From: Pyrenopolyporus hunteri
Lineage: Eukaryota; Ascomycota; Sordariomycetes; Xylariales; Hypoxylaceae
Length of the DNA stretch: 64,000 bases
NCBI GenBank assembly: GCA_902806595.1
Contig: CADCXC010000020.1
Coordinates: 1 to 64,000 of the forward strand
Direction of reading: 5' to 3'
The position numbers and the translations under genes are program-made. The notes under the pieces are model-generated. The model did no database searches, was not told where the DNA came from, and saw only the letters and a list, made by a program, of their open reading frames with translations. The stretch's first letter is position 1. Each line of letters starts with the position of its first letter. This document shows positions 28,882-41,500 of the stretch, piece by piece.

Positions 28882-29394
28882 CTAATGCTGCTTTGGAAGC
28901 TAGAGAACTTATTAGAGAAATACCTAATCATTTAATCTCCTAAAATTTTACGCCTGCGTGAGCAGGCTGGAGGGTAGGCTCCGCCTCGGGATATAAGTAA
29001 TCTAATTGATAAATTAAATGATTAACTAAGGAATTTATCTCCTAGTAGTGCAGAAACATTTTTTTTTTCAAGTGCTTCCTCTAATTAAATCCGAACTTAC
29101 TCTAATAATTAGGGATTTGAATACTTTGATTTCAATTAATTTCCCTGCGAAGCTACAAATTGGTTTTTTTTACTGAATTAGAGGTTTATCAACATTGACT
29201 TAATATTATGAACAATTATTGTAATGATTTTTTAAATAATTGCAATGATTTATCTCCTATTTTTGAACAATTCCGTATTAATTTTTAATATATATTTTTG
29301 TAAAGAGTCTTTGTACTAATTAAATAAAAGTCTTTAGTTTTGAACTATAAGTTAATAAACTTCAAATAATATAATTAAATCAAAAAATAATAAA
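28882..29394 (+). other. Spacer between cob copy and trnC
   Basis: It holds a GC cluster (CGCCTGCGTGAGCAGGCTGGAGGGTAGGCTCCGCCTCGGG, about 28951-28990), T/A runs and no ORF of note. Confidence 0.5.
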
Positions 29395-29463
29395 GATTAT
29401 GATGTAGTTGGTCTACACTTTGATTGCAGATCTTAAGTATGAGGTTCAATTCCTCCATAATCT
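29395..29463 (+). tRNA. trnC: tRNA-Cys (GCA)
   Basis: Perfect acceptor GATTATG/CATAATC, D-arm GTAG TTGGT CTAC, anticodon loop TTGCAGA (GCA) and T-arm GAGG TTCAATT CCTC. The anticodon stem has a bulge or mismatch (CTTTGA/TCTTAAG). The position between cob and cox1 is the usual one in filamentous ascomycetes. The better-folded copy of the two. Confidence 0.8.
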
Positions 29464-29559
29464 TGTTTAATATTCGTATAATTACCTAGCTTCTTTTTCT
29501 AGAAATTTAAATTATAATATTATTATAATTTAAATACTTATTTTGATTATTTGTGAAGG

Positions 29560-32500
29560 ATGCTTATGCCTATGTATATCGTTCAAGATCAAGAATATAG
29601 GCACATGTATGGTGAGAATGTGACAAGTAAGTTAAAATCTTCTATTGGTATTTGGTTAGAACGATGATTTTTATCTACTAATGCAAAGGACATTGGAACC
29701 TTGTATTTAATGTTTGCACTTTTTTCAGGGTTACTAGGTACGGCATTCTCTGTACTTATAAGGATGGAACTTAGTGGTCCTGGTGTGCAATATATAGCAG
29801 GTGCGCCGTCTAATGCCTATCTTGAGTCCGGGGACATAAACCCCAGAAGGTGCTGTCAAATCTTCTTAAACCTACTGACTTACTGGATATCGAAAGATGA
29901 AAAGGACAAGAGCATGTCAGTAAACCCTCAGCTATCGATAGCTACACAATCAGATGAGCGGGGGGAGGTAAAAGCTTTCTATGTGTTAATTGTAACAACT
30001 ATGGTAGAGTTATGTATTCTCGTAGGGATTAGTGAAGCATGAGCCCTACACCACTCGTTGAGTGTAATATCTGCGAGTACACTCAAAGACAGTCGTGTGG
30101 TTACTACCTCAGAGAGAGGACATATAGTATACAACACTAAGGGAAGATGCAGACTCGATATGCAGAATTCGGGATTACCTACAGTGAGAAATCGCCAAGG
30201 TAACGGATCCGCGATAGTAGGAATACACAGTCTCCAGACCTTGACAGGTCTGAGACAATATTCCAAAGCGCGGAAGTTAGGAGACTCTCCCAAACCTGAG
30301 GCTCACGTAGGTCAAGGGTCACTAGGAGAATTGATTACATATGACGATAGTGGTAGATGTGACAACGCTTACAACCTTATTTGTAAAGTTGAGATTCTAC
30401 ACACGGCATATATGAGAATAAAATCTGAACCAGGAAATATGACTCCTGGGGCGGATAATGAAACACTAGATGGGATCTCGGAAGAATGATTCAGAAAGAT
30501 CTCAGAACAATTAATCTCTGAACAATTTCAATTCAGACCTACCAGAAGAGTTTATATCCCGAAGGCGAACGGAAAAATGAGACCCTTAGGGATAGCGCCT
30601 CCAAGGGACAAGATCGTACAGGAAGTTGTTCGAGCCATTCTAGAGGAGGTGTTGGACGAAGGATTCTCGCCAAGATCCCATGGATTTAGACCATCAAGAG
30701 GATGTCACTCAGCCCTAGCGGAAATAAGATACTGAAACGGAGTCAAGTGATTTGTAGAAGGAGACATCAAAGGATTCTTCGACAATATAGACCATCATAT
30801 ACTAGCAGATCTATTGAATACACACTTCAATGATCAACGATTTATCGACCTGTACTGAAAGATGGTTCGTGCGGGATATGTTGAATATGGTACAAATCAA
30901 AGCTCTGTCATCGGTGTACCCCAAGGTGGAATAGCCAGCCCTATTCTTTCTAACCTAATATTAAATGAGTTTGATAAATTCGTGCAGAGACTGAAAGACG
31001 AGAATGACAGTAAGAACAATGGTAGATCACATACTGTGAGAAACCCCGAATTCTGTAAATTAGATGACCGAATACAAACAATCAACAAAATTAGTAGACG
31101 AGAGAAAGCAAAAGGGAAAAACCTAAGCGATTCCCTACGGAAGGAAAGAAGCATACTGATCGTCAAGAGATCGAAAGTGCCCTCTACAATCCCTAATGGA
31201 AATCTCGCGAAGTTCTACTATGTTCGTTACGCGGACGACTGGCTCATTGGAGTGGCGGGTTCTTCTGGCTTCGCCAAGGATCTGAAAGCAAAAATAGCAG
31301 ACTTCCTAAGGGATAAATTAAAATTGGAGCTTTCTATGGAGAAGACCCTTATAACAAATGCATCTAAAGAGAAGGCCTACTTTCTGGGAACTGAAATCCA
31401 GAGAACATCTAGCGTGAGAGGTGAGATAAAGAGATTCAAGAATTGACGTGGACATCAACAGAGAATACCTACATCAGCTACAGTAATGACCGCCCCCATA
31501 GGGAAACTAATAGAGAAACTGGTCAAGAAAGGAATTGTGAAATGAAAATCTCAAAAGAAAAGAGCGGACAACTTGAGCCCTCAACCGATACTAAAATGGG
31601 TAAACCTGCCTATCAGAGACATTATCCTTCGTTATAGAATGATGTTAAACGGAACCCTTAACTATTACTCATTTGTCAACAACAGGGCTAACCTGATACG
31701 ATACTATTGAATCCTTAGAAAAAGCCTAGCCAAAACATTGGCGACAAAACTGAAATTGGGTACTGTTAGAAAGGTTTATCTGAAATTCGGTATCGACTTG
31801 AAATATCAAATCCCCTCGACTGACAAAGAGATAGATTTCGCCAAACCAGACTTGACACCAAATCTAAAAGATTTCAAAGGTAATACGGACTTTACGGACA
31901 ACCTTCGAGTCATCGACTGGAAACTGAGAACAGTAAGCTTCTTTAATTACGTTTGTGCCAGTTGTGGAACAAGTGACAATTTACAAGTACATCATCTAAA
32001 ACATATAAAAACAATAGATGCCAATCTAAATAGTTTCGACAAACAGATGGCAGCTATCAACAGAAAGCAGATAGTACTATGTACCAAATGTCATTACCAA
32101 GTACACTCTGGAAAATATGACGGAATGGCTCTGAAACATCTGAAAACGAAAAAAAAATCGAAATAAGAGATTCAGAATGAAATACACTCGCTCGAACACT
32201 ATTTCACCTTTATTCTCCTGTATCACAAACGAACATATGTAAAAAAAAGGTTACATTCAAGAGTTGCTCTTAATGGAGAGCCGTATGCGGTGAAAGTTGC
32301 ACGTACGGTTCGGAGGAAAGGTGTTGGTCTCTAAGGAACTTACCGTAAGTTCTAAGGGCTGGCATCTCATCCTACATAATCAATTATATAATAGTATCAT
32401 AACAGCTCACGCCATACTAATGAGTGCGCCGCTGTGTTCTGCAATTTGGCTGATCTTATACAGATCCACGAAATCAAGTAGTCGTGTAAAGGGCTATCAG

Positions 32501-35500
32501 GCTGGCAAGATCAAACCTTGCGAGGAAACTCAAACAGCTAAGCTGATAGTAAAGAGATTAGACGCAATTAGTTCTAAAATTGTAGGGTATAATCTTGACC
32601 TATGGTATACAACGTTTAGGCTAACGAACTTGAAAATACGTATCCTCCTTTACAATGGGAACATCGCCAAACTAGAAACTAGGGCGATAGCGCTGACCAC
32701 TCTAATTTTATCATTAGTTTTAGAGCTACTTGAATCGGTCAACGGGAGACCTCAAATAGAGACAAACAGATACGCAAGAGACCGAGTATACAGAGCCGAA
32801 TCAGGGAACTGCGGGATCACCTACGGAATCGGAAACGATTCTACAAGTCCGGACAAGACTGGTGACGGAGTCGTCGTAGTAGGATCAAAACGAAGGACGA
32901 CAGTTTCTAATTTTGGGTTGAGATACATTTCTTCAAAAGCCGCCAGCAATGGGACACGTGGCAGCGAAGTCAGACATTCAGCCCAGACCGACCAAGTGAA
33001 TATAAAGGTTATAAGTAATATAAAAAACCTGATAACTGCCTACGAATTAATAAAGAGTAACCCAGGAAATATGACAGAAGGAGTCGACAAGATAACTCTT
33101 GATGGAATAAGTCTGGAATACTTCGAGGACACTCAATCCCTATTGAAAGCTGGGAAATTCAGATTCTCCCCGGCTAGAAGGATACAGATCCCGAAACCAG
33201 GAAAGAAAGAAACCAGACCACTGACAATCGCATCCCCAAGGGAGAAAGTAGTACAAAAGCACTCCAATTAGTCCTCGAAAGAACCTACGAACCCAAATTT
33301 CTTACGAGCTCCCACGGATTCAGACCCAATAGAGGGACACATACTGCAGTCTTACAGATCGATGCTCAATTCCAAAGTGTAAGATATATAATCGAAGCGG
33401 ACTTCTCGAAGGCTTTCGATACCATACCCCATAAGGAATTAATGAATATATTAAGGGAGGACATTTCATGCGAAAAAACCCTAACGTTAATAGAGTCAGG
33501 ACTACAGGCCGGTTATGTGGAATTTGGAACCTTACATGATAATCTGGCGGTTGGAACCCCCCAAGGATCCATCCTGAGCCCACTATTATGCAACATCTTC
33601 CTAAATAAATTGGATATGTTCGTCGAAACCTTGAAGAAGGAATACGAAGTAGGTGCTAAAAGGAGGATAAATCCGGAGTACATGAAGTATCAAAACCAAG
33701 CCAAGTACTGAAGACTGAAAGGGTACAACGAATCCCGAAAGAAAGAATACTCAAAAATCCTGAAGAAACTAATGGGACTGCCCAGCAAAAGCAAGGATGA
33801 CAGCTACATCCGAATCCACTACGTGAGATACGCCGACGACTTTATAATCGGGGTCGAAGGTAGTTATAAACTCGCAAAGAGGATACTGGAGAGGGTTGAA
33901 ATCTATGTAAACAACGAGTTAGGATTGAAATTTAATCAAGACAAAACACGCGTAATCGACTTTGAAGAAAAACCAGTTGGCTTCCTAGGATTCATCATAA
34001 AAAGCCCTTTCCACAGGAGAGCGCAGAAACCTATTGAAACCATCAGAAGCAACGGAAGAATAATATCAAGGAGAGCGAAGGGTAGACTCGTGATTCAAAT
34101 GGACACCGAAAAGGTTATGAAAAAACTGCATCGTAACGGTTTCATCAAGAAGGTAACATCACATGGAGAGCACAAAGAACTGGTATACAGAGGAACATTC
34201 AAAGGAAACCTTATCAACTTGGATCACGCAGATATCATTGGATACTATAATTCCGTGATAAGAGGATTGCAAAATTACTACAGTTTCTGTAAAAATAGGA
34301 TATCAATCGCTTGAGTGGGCTGACTACTGAAAGAATCCTGCGCCCTAACTCTGGCCAGGAAATTCAAATTAGGAACTTTGGCTAAAGTATTCTCTAAATT
34401 CGGAAAGGATTTAGGAGTACAAATAAGAAAGGACAAGCGAGTATCCCTGGTGGATGTGTCCTACCAGAGAGCAATAAATATCTCAAAGATAGCAGAAATT
34501 AAGCAAGAGCCTTTGGCAAAACTGGAAACAGTCTGAAACGCTAAATTCACCAGTTCGAAAATAGGAGAAACGTGTGTAATCTGTGGAAGTGAAAATAACA
34601 TAGAGATGCACCACGTTAGAAAGATCAGAGACCTGAAGACCCCCAACCGGGGACTAGACTTTTTCACAAGACAGATGGCTGCGATAAACAGAAAACAGGT
34701 ACCCTTATGTAGAGACCACCACATCAGACTCCATAATAACACTTGAACTGATGAGGAGAGGACGATATTTAATTACGAGGCTAGAAAGAAAGGAAAGAAA
34801 AAATCTAAATAACGAAAACGACTTCAAAATTCAAATAATCATGACAAATCGGTAGATGGCCCATCGAATTAGAAACGGAGAGCCGTATGACTGGTGACAG
34901 TCACGTACGGTTCGGCGGGCGGCGGAATGAGAAATCAAACTAGGCCGACCCGACTATTCTTTATGGTTATGCCTGCTTTAATCGGAGGTTTCGGTAAAAT
35001 CAATATAAAAAATATACAAAAAAATAATAAAAATTTAATAAAATCTAAAAACTTTAAATTGCCTTTGCATAGTAAATCTCTGCGCAAGCTATATATTGGA
35101 GTAATGAGTAGATCTTTTTTAACTCAAAGTTCTTTATTACAATCGCTTCGCACAAAAAATCCTGAAAATAAAAGGTTTTATTCCACGAATAAAAGAAAAT
35201 TACACTCAACCGACGATAATAAACTAATTAATAGTAAATTAAACAAAACAGAGTTATTCAAAACTTTCTTTATATTATTTAGTATTTGTTTGTTGTTTGC
35301 ATTTCCTTTAAAATATTTATGTAAATTATGTGGTGCACCGTTTATTGTTTTATTAGTATTGTCAGGTCTTATATCGTATGTTAATATTATATTTTATCAA
35401 TTATTAAAAAATAAAAATATAGATATAAGTTGAATGAAATTTTGAAGAATATTTTCCATGAAAATCTTCTTAACGTTTCTAATTGTGGTAATAGCTTACC

Positions 35501-38500
35501 CTATTCTTAATGAATTATGTTATTCATTTATTGATATGATTGAAGTTGATTACATAATTAGTAGCATCTTAACATTATTATTTTATTTATTAAATGAAAT
35601 ATATTTATTCACTATCCCCGTAGGGGATCGGGATGATGTATCATCGTATAGGGTTACTTATAAACCAGGTAAAAGTATTTTAAATGAACGTAATACTTTA
35701 TTTATGGGCCCCTACGGGGATCGGGACGATGTGCCATCGTATAAGGTTACTTATAAACCAGGTAAAAGTAATTTAAATGAAAGTAATACTTTATTTATGG
35801 ATAAGGGTGAGTCAAGTAAAACTAATTCTGGAGATGTAGATAGTAGAAAAAGTGAGTCAAGTAAGAGTAACAATGTAAATAATGATAAATATAAACTACC
35901 CGATCCTTTAATATCTAGATTAGAAATTGACAGGGAGAAAAAAGGGGGGAAAATTAATGGATTTTATGGCTTATTTGATATGTATATATCTTGATTAAAG
36001 GAGGATGATGATAAAAATTTTGATAAAAAATTGAAGAAATTTAGATTCCCTGCTATTACTCCTGAAACTGATAAAAGTATACCTCGAATAGCTGATTTGG
36101 GGAAACCAACTAAGTTACATGTAGATGAAGATGGAATTCAATGAATTCCTCCTAAAATGGAAGATTTAAAAAACAGTAGAGGTCCACATCTGTATTATAA
36201 AGCGAATCTGGAAGAAGGTGTACGAAAACGTGAAAGTCGTTATAGAATAGGAAAACGACGTTATAGTAATTTGGCTGCTCACATAAATGTGGATGGAAAT
36301 GGCAAATCAAAAGAGGAAGATCCTAATGCTATAAATAAAGGTATATATAAAAATGAGTTTAGCGTTACATATCTAATACCCCTTTCTTTTTCATTTCATG
36401 ATGTAGATATAAGAAAAAGACCCAATTTTTTTTGAATAAAAAAAAATTTTGCTGGAGAGTCTTTAATTTATTCAGAAAATAAACGTACTAAAAAACCTAA
36501 TATAAAAAATTACATACGAAATAAATTTATTCCAATGCATTTAAAGGGAAATCATTTAAAAGTCAGAGGTAATAAATCCTTCGCCACTATGGTAAAGAAT
36601 AAAGGTGAAAAAGCCTTTAATTCGTATTTAGCTGGCCTAATTGAATCTTCAGCTACTATAGAAAGATCGAAGAATATTCCTGTTATACATTTAGTTTTCC
36701 GTCTTAGAGATAAAAATTTAGCATTAAATTTACATAATTATATGCATAAGGGAGTTATACTAGATAAAACCCGAAGGCATGGTAGTATAGTATGGGTAGT
36801 TAGTAAAGAAAAAGAGGTAAAGAAGATACTTGCACGGATTAATGGTTTTATGCGTACACCTAAAATAAAAGACTTACATAAGAGTATGGACCTTTTAATT
36901 AGTGATGCGTATTCTATAAATAAGGAGCCTTTAGATACTAGACCTTTATATAGTAATGGTTGATTGTCTGGGTTTTTTGATGGTAAAGGGTCTATTACTA
37001 TAATTCATGTAAATCGAAAAAAAACCAACTTTAAAGAAAAACAAGTTTCATTTCGCTTAGGTTTTACGGAAACTAGATCAGAGGATATTTTAATAAAATA
37101 TGACTTCGCAACTATCGGAAAATGGAGTTATTTTTTTGTTTTTAGCGAGATAGCTGGATTTTTTAATGAAAATTTGTCTTCTAAATCTAAATATGGGGAG
37201 AAAAATTTTCAATTTTCATATAAAATTGTATTGCGTTCTACTAGATCTCAGTCAGTAGCTTTAAATTATTTCGAAGATTTTACTTTATTTTCTTCAAAAG
37301 AACTAGAATTGAAAAATTCTAAGTGTATAATTGAAGTGATAAAAAGCAAAACAGAAGGACAATTATCGAAGCTTTTAATTTAGATTAAATTTTATTTTTT
37401 TGAATATATTTTTTGTTTGTATAAGTATAGTAAAGAGATTGCCGAAGGTAGTAGTAATATTACTATATAAAATATAACTGTATGCGGGGTAGTTCCTAAA
37501 GTTTTATTATAGGAGTTGCGAAAATTTTATGTTTAATAAAACGTACGTGACCCTTAAAACTAATAAAAATCATAATGGATAATCCGCAGGAAACGAAAAT
37601 AAAATAAACCTAATTTTTATCTAGGATCCCCAGAGACTGCACGTTATACTCCAATAGAATATCTTCTATTGGATGAAGATATAGTCCAATTGTAATTTAA
37701 CAATTACAAAAAATTGAATTTCTTATTACCTTTATCAACCAATGTTAATAGTAATTCAGTGGGTGGGGGTATTCGTAAGGGATACTATACTAATCACCAA
37801 GGACCATCTATAGGTAAAAGGGAATATTCAACTAAAGGTAACCGTCGCTACGCACGCAAACTTAATCCTTGATTTGTTACCGGATTTATAGATGCAAGAG
37901 GTACATTTATTGTACCCTTACGTGATAGGACGGGATATAGAAGAGGTTGAGAAGTTTTATCTGAGTTTAAATTAGGTTCACATATTGAAGACATTGCGCT
38001 TCTAGAATCAATAAAGGCTTATTTAGGAGGTATAGGTAGAATAGATACAAGAGGATATGTGGTGGTTTACAGAATAGGTACCATTGACGAATTACAAGTT
38101 GTTATAGATCATTTAACTCGCTATCCTTTAATAACTCAGAAACGTTCTGATTTTGAATTATTCAAAAAAATAGTTGAGCTTAAAATAGATAGACGTTACA
38201 ATACTTCAGAAGGTTTACAAGAAATAGTTAACATAAGAGCCTCTTTAAATCGAGGGTTATCTGAAAATTTACATCTTTCTTTCCCTCTAACAGTGCCTGT
38301 TCCTAGACCTATCGTCAGTGAAAAGGAACAAAAAATACCTAGCCCTTGGTGAATAGCCGGTTTTGCTTCAGGAAAAGCTAAATTTCTGGTAGGTATTTTT
38401 AAGTCTTACACAAGTGAAAGTGGATATCATTGTTATTTAGTATTTAAATTATCTCAGGATTGTAGAGATGAATATTTGTTAAGAAGTTTTATTACAACTT

Positions 38501-41500
38501 TCGGTTGTGGTAGTTCTGTCAGATATGAACAATTAGTTGAATATTTGTGTGTTAATACTAAAGATATTAATAATTTTATCATACCCTTTTTTAAAAAATA
38601 CCCAATGTTAGGTGCTAGAGCTTTGTACTTTAAGGATTGACGCTCAGGGGCTAAAATTTTAGAAAGTGAAGCTGATCTTACATCTCAGGGTCTAGCTCGC
38701 TTTAAAACTTTAAAAGAAAGTATGGATAATAGGTTTGACGCTTGTGTGCCGAAATTTTAGAAAGTAAAGCTCATCTTACATCTGAGGGTTTAGCTCGCCT
38801 TAAAACTTTCAAAAAAAAAAAAGTATGAATAATGGTAGAGTCTTATAGATTATACTGTGATTACGTTAACCCTCACCTGCTCCTTTTAGTTAACACTAAT
38901 CTCCCCCGGCGGCCATGCCGCCGGGGGAGGATTGGTAATTATTCTTCTATATAAGAATATTACTCTTGTTAGGGTGGGTGTCGGTATAAATTAATAGGTA
39001 ATGAGATTTCATTGAAAATGAATTTCTTACTTCCGCTTTTAGTGGGTGGTCCGGATATGGCAAACAAGGGGTCACTTTCTTTTTCCTACGGCGCCGTTTT
39101 TTTGGATTTTTTTATTAAAAAATCCTTTTCAAACTTTACGGATAAATTGAGATTAAATGTTTATTTTAGTAGCTGTGCATCCACAGGTTTTAATAATAAT
39201 CGAAAGAATTTAGGTCCCTATCTAGCAGGTTTATTTGAAGGAGACGGGCATATTTGAATTCAAAAACAAAAAGGTACTAAGAAACATAATCCAAGATTTT
39301 GTATTACTTTTGGTTTAAAAAATGAGCCTTTATGTAAGAAATTATTGGATATTATAGGATCAGGATTTATTAGGTATAAACATTCTGAAAATGCTTGTGT
39401 TTTAGTTGTTTCACCTGTTGTTGGTTTAAAAAAAATTGTAAATTTAATTAACGGTGAGCTAAGAACACCTAAAATTCATCAACTACATAGTTTAATCGAT
39501 TGATTAAATTTAAACCATAATACTCAATTAGAAAAACTGCCTTTGAATAAAGGTAGTTTAGATAACAACAGTTGACTTAGTGGATTTGTGGATGCAGATG
39601 GAAGTTTTTCTGTACAATATACTAAAACAGAGGACGGTGCAAAAAAGAGCAAAATCTCTTGTAGAATGAGAATTGAACAAAGAGTATTAGATCCTATAAC
39701 AAATGATAGTTATTCTGACATATTGAATCAAATATGTACATTTCTAAATTGTAATTTGTTGACTAGAACCCAAAAATCTACGAATAATACTTTTTATACT
39801 TTAGCTGCAACTAGTAAGGTATCTTCAGCTATTTTAATTAAATATTTTAGTAAATATCCGTTATTTACAAGTAAGTTTTTAGACTATAAAGACTGGGAAC
39901 AGGTAGCTTACTTAATTATTAATAATCAACATTTAACTGAGGAAGGAATAAATACAGTAGAACTTGTAAGAAGTCGTATGAATACAAAAAGAACTGAATT
40001 TAATTGAGATCATTTACAAAATTTTAGTTAAATACGCTTATGGATATTTCCTTGAGAACAAAAATTAAAATATCTGCATCTTTTTTTTTCTTATAAGAAA
40101 AAGTGACTGAAGTGTTGAAAAATTTTTATAATTAAATAAAAAAAAACGGAAACTTTACTCCGAGGAAAAGAAATTTAAGGGAAATGCCGTTATAAAGTGT
40201 AAATTTTATAATTATTATTTTGCTGTAAGCATGGAACCCCTCGAAATAGAGTTTTTTACTCAGTTAACAGATGTATTGACACCTAATTGAACAGTTATAA
40301 TGCTGTTATAAAGTATACAATTTACTGAATTAGTCGTAAAACTAATACATACATGGGGGCATTATGCTGGAAACCAACGAGTATTTTATACTTTAGTAGG
40401 ATCCTCAGAGACTTTAATAAACTAATTAGCTAGTAAATTGATTTATTAAGAATGTATAAATTTTTTTATACATTAATACGCAAAACTCCAATTTTACTAA
40501 CTAAACTAGCTAGTTAGGTAAAAAAAAATTGGATGAAGACATAGTCCGTTTAGGTAAGAAATTACTTAATTATAAAGATTCCCTAGACTTAATAATATAA
40601 GTTTTTGATTATTAATACCTAGTTTATTATTATTGGTATTTTCTGCTGTAATAGAAGGGGGAGCTGGTACTTACCTGTGCCTGAGTAGTAAGTAATTACT
40701 ATAATTGAATCTCACTGTATGCTGGAAACTCCTAAAGTTCTAGGTACTATATTATGAAATTAGTGAAAATTTTAGAAATGTAACAATGGGTAATCAGCAG
40801 GAAACCAAAGTAATAAACCATATTACAAGTAGGATCCTCAGAGACTATGCGTGAGACTCGTCTTAACATTTAGACGATGAAGATATAGTCCATGTACATA
40901 TGAAAGTATGTATTTCATATTAATCTGGATTTATATTTATAGGTAGGTATTTTAAATAAAATATCCGAGCCTTCCTTTAGTTTTAATTCCTCATCTAATC
41001 TTGATACTTCAGTTAGAAAGACCCTGGGTGGGTATCTAGCGGGGTTAATAGAAGGTGATGGATCTATAATAGTACCTAAAACTATTAGAAACCAAAAAGG
41101 TAAAAGGAAGTTTTAATTATCTATCTTTCATCCTAGTTCGCTCTAAAAATTAAATATATAGAGATAGGGCAAAAGATGAATATGAATATAAATCCGTGCA
41201 CTAATTAGCGTTATTTACTTTAGTGTGCATAGAATTATTTGATGAAAAGCGACAGGTCCTTTAAAAAATAATTTTATACCTTTCACAAAAAGCTCGCCTC
41301 AGTTAAACCCTTATTGAGTTACAGGGTTTTCAGATGGAGAAGCCTGTTTTAGTATTGATATATCGAAAGCTAAAGACCATAATTTGGGGTGAAAAATTAC
41401 CCCGAGTTTCTCAATAGGGCTTCATTATAAAGATTTAGCTTTAATTGAAAAATTACAATCTTTCTTTAATGGTGCAGGAAAAATTTATATCTTAAATGAT

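Larger units (their letters stand above)
34996..39020 (+). other. Composite group I intron(s) 3 of cox1 with an internal exon copy
   Basis: Between exon 3 (...GGTTTCGGT) and exon 4 (AATTTCTTACTTCCG at 39021). Core at about 37480-37705: TATGCGGGGTAGTTCC, GGATAATCCGCAGGAAAC, CCCCAGAGACTGCACG, GAAGATATAGTCCAATTG. A first AATTTCTTATTACC copy of exon 4 follows at 37717 after ...ATTG, then another endonuclease unit, then the real exon 4 after ...AAATG. Two introns at one site, or an intron plus a captured exon. Confidence 0.65.

Noticed and set aside
40280..40310. TGAACAGTTATAATG as the missing cox1 WTVYP exon
   Set aside because: It lies inside the core of cox1 intron 4, before the exon it would have to follow, and the frame after WTV does not fit.
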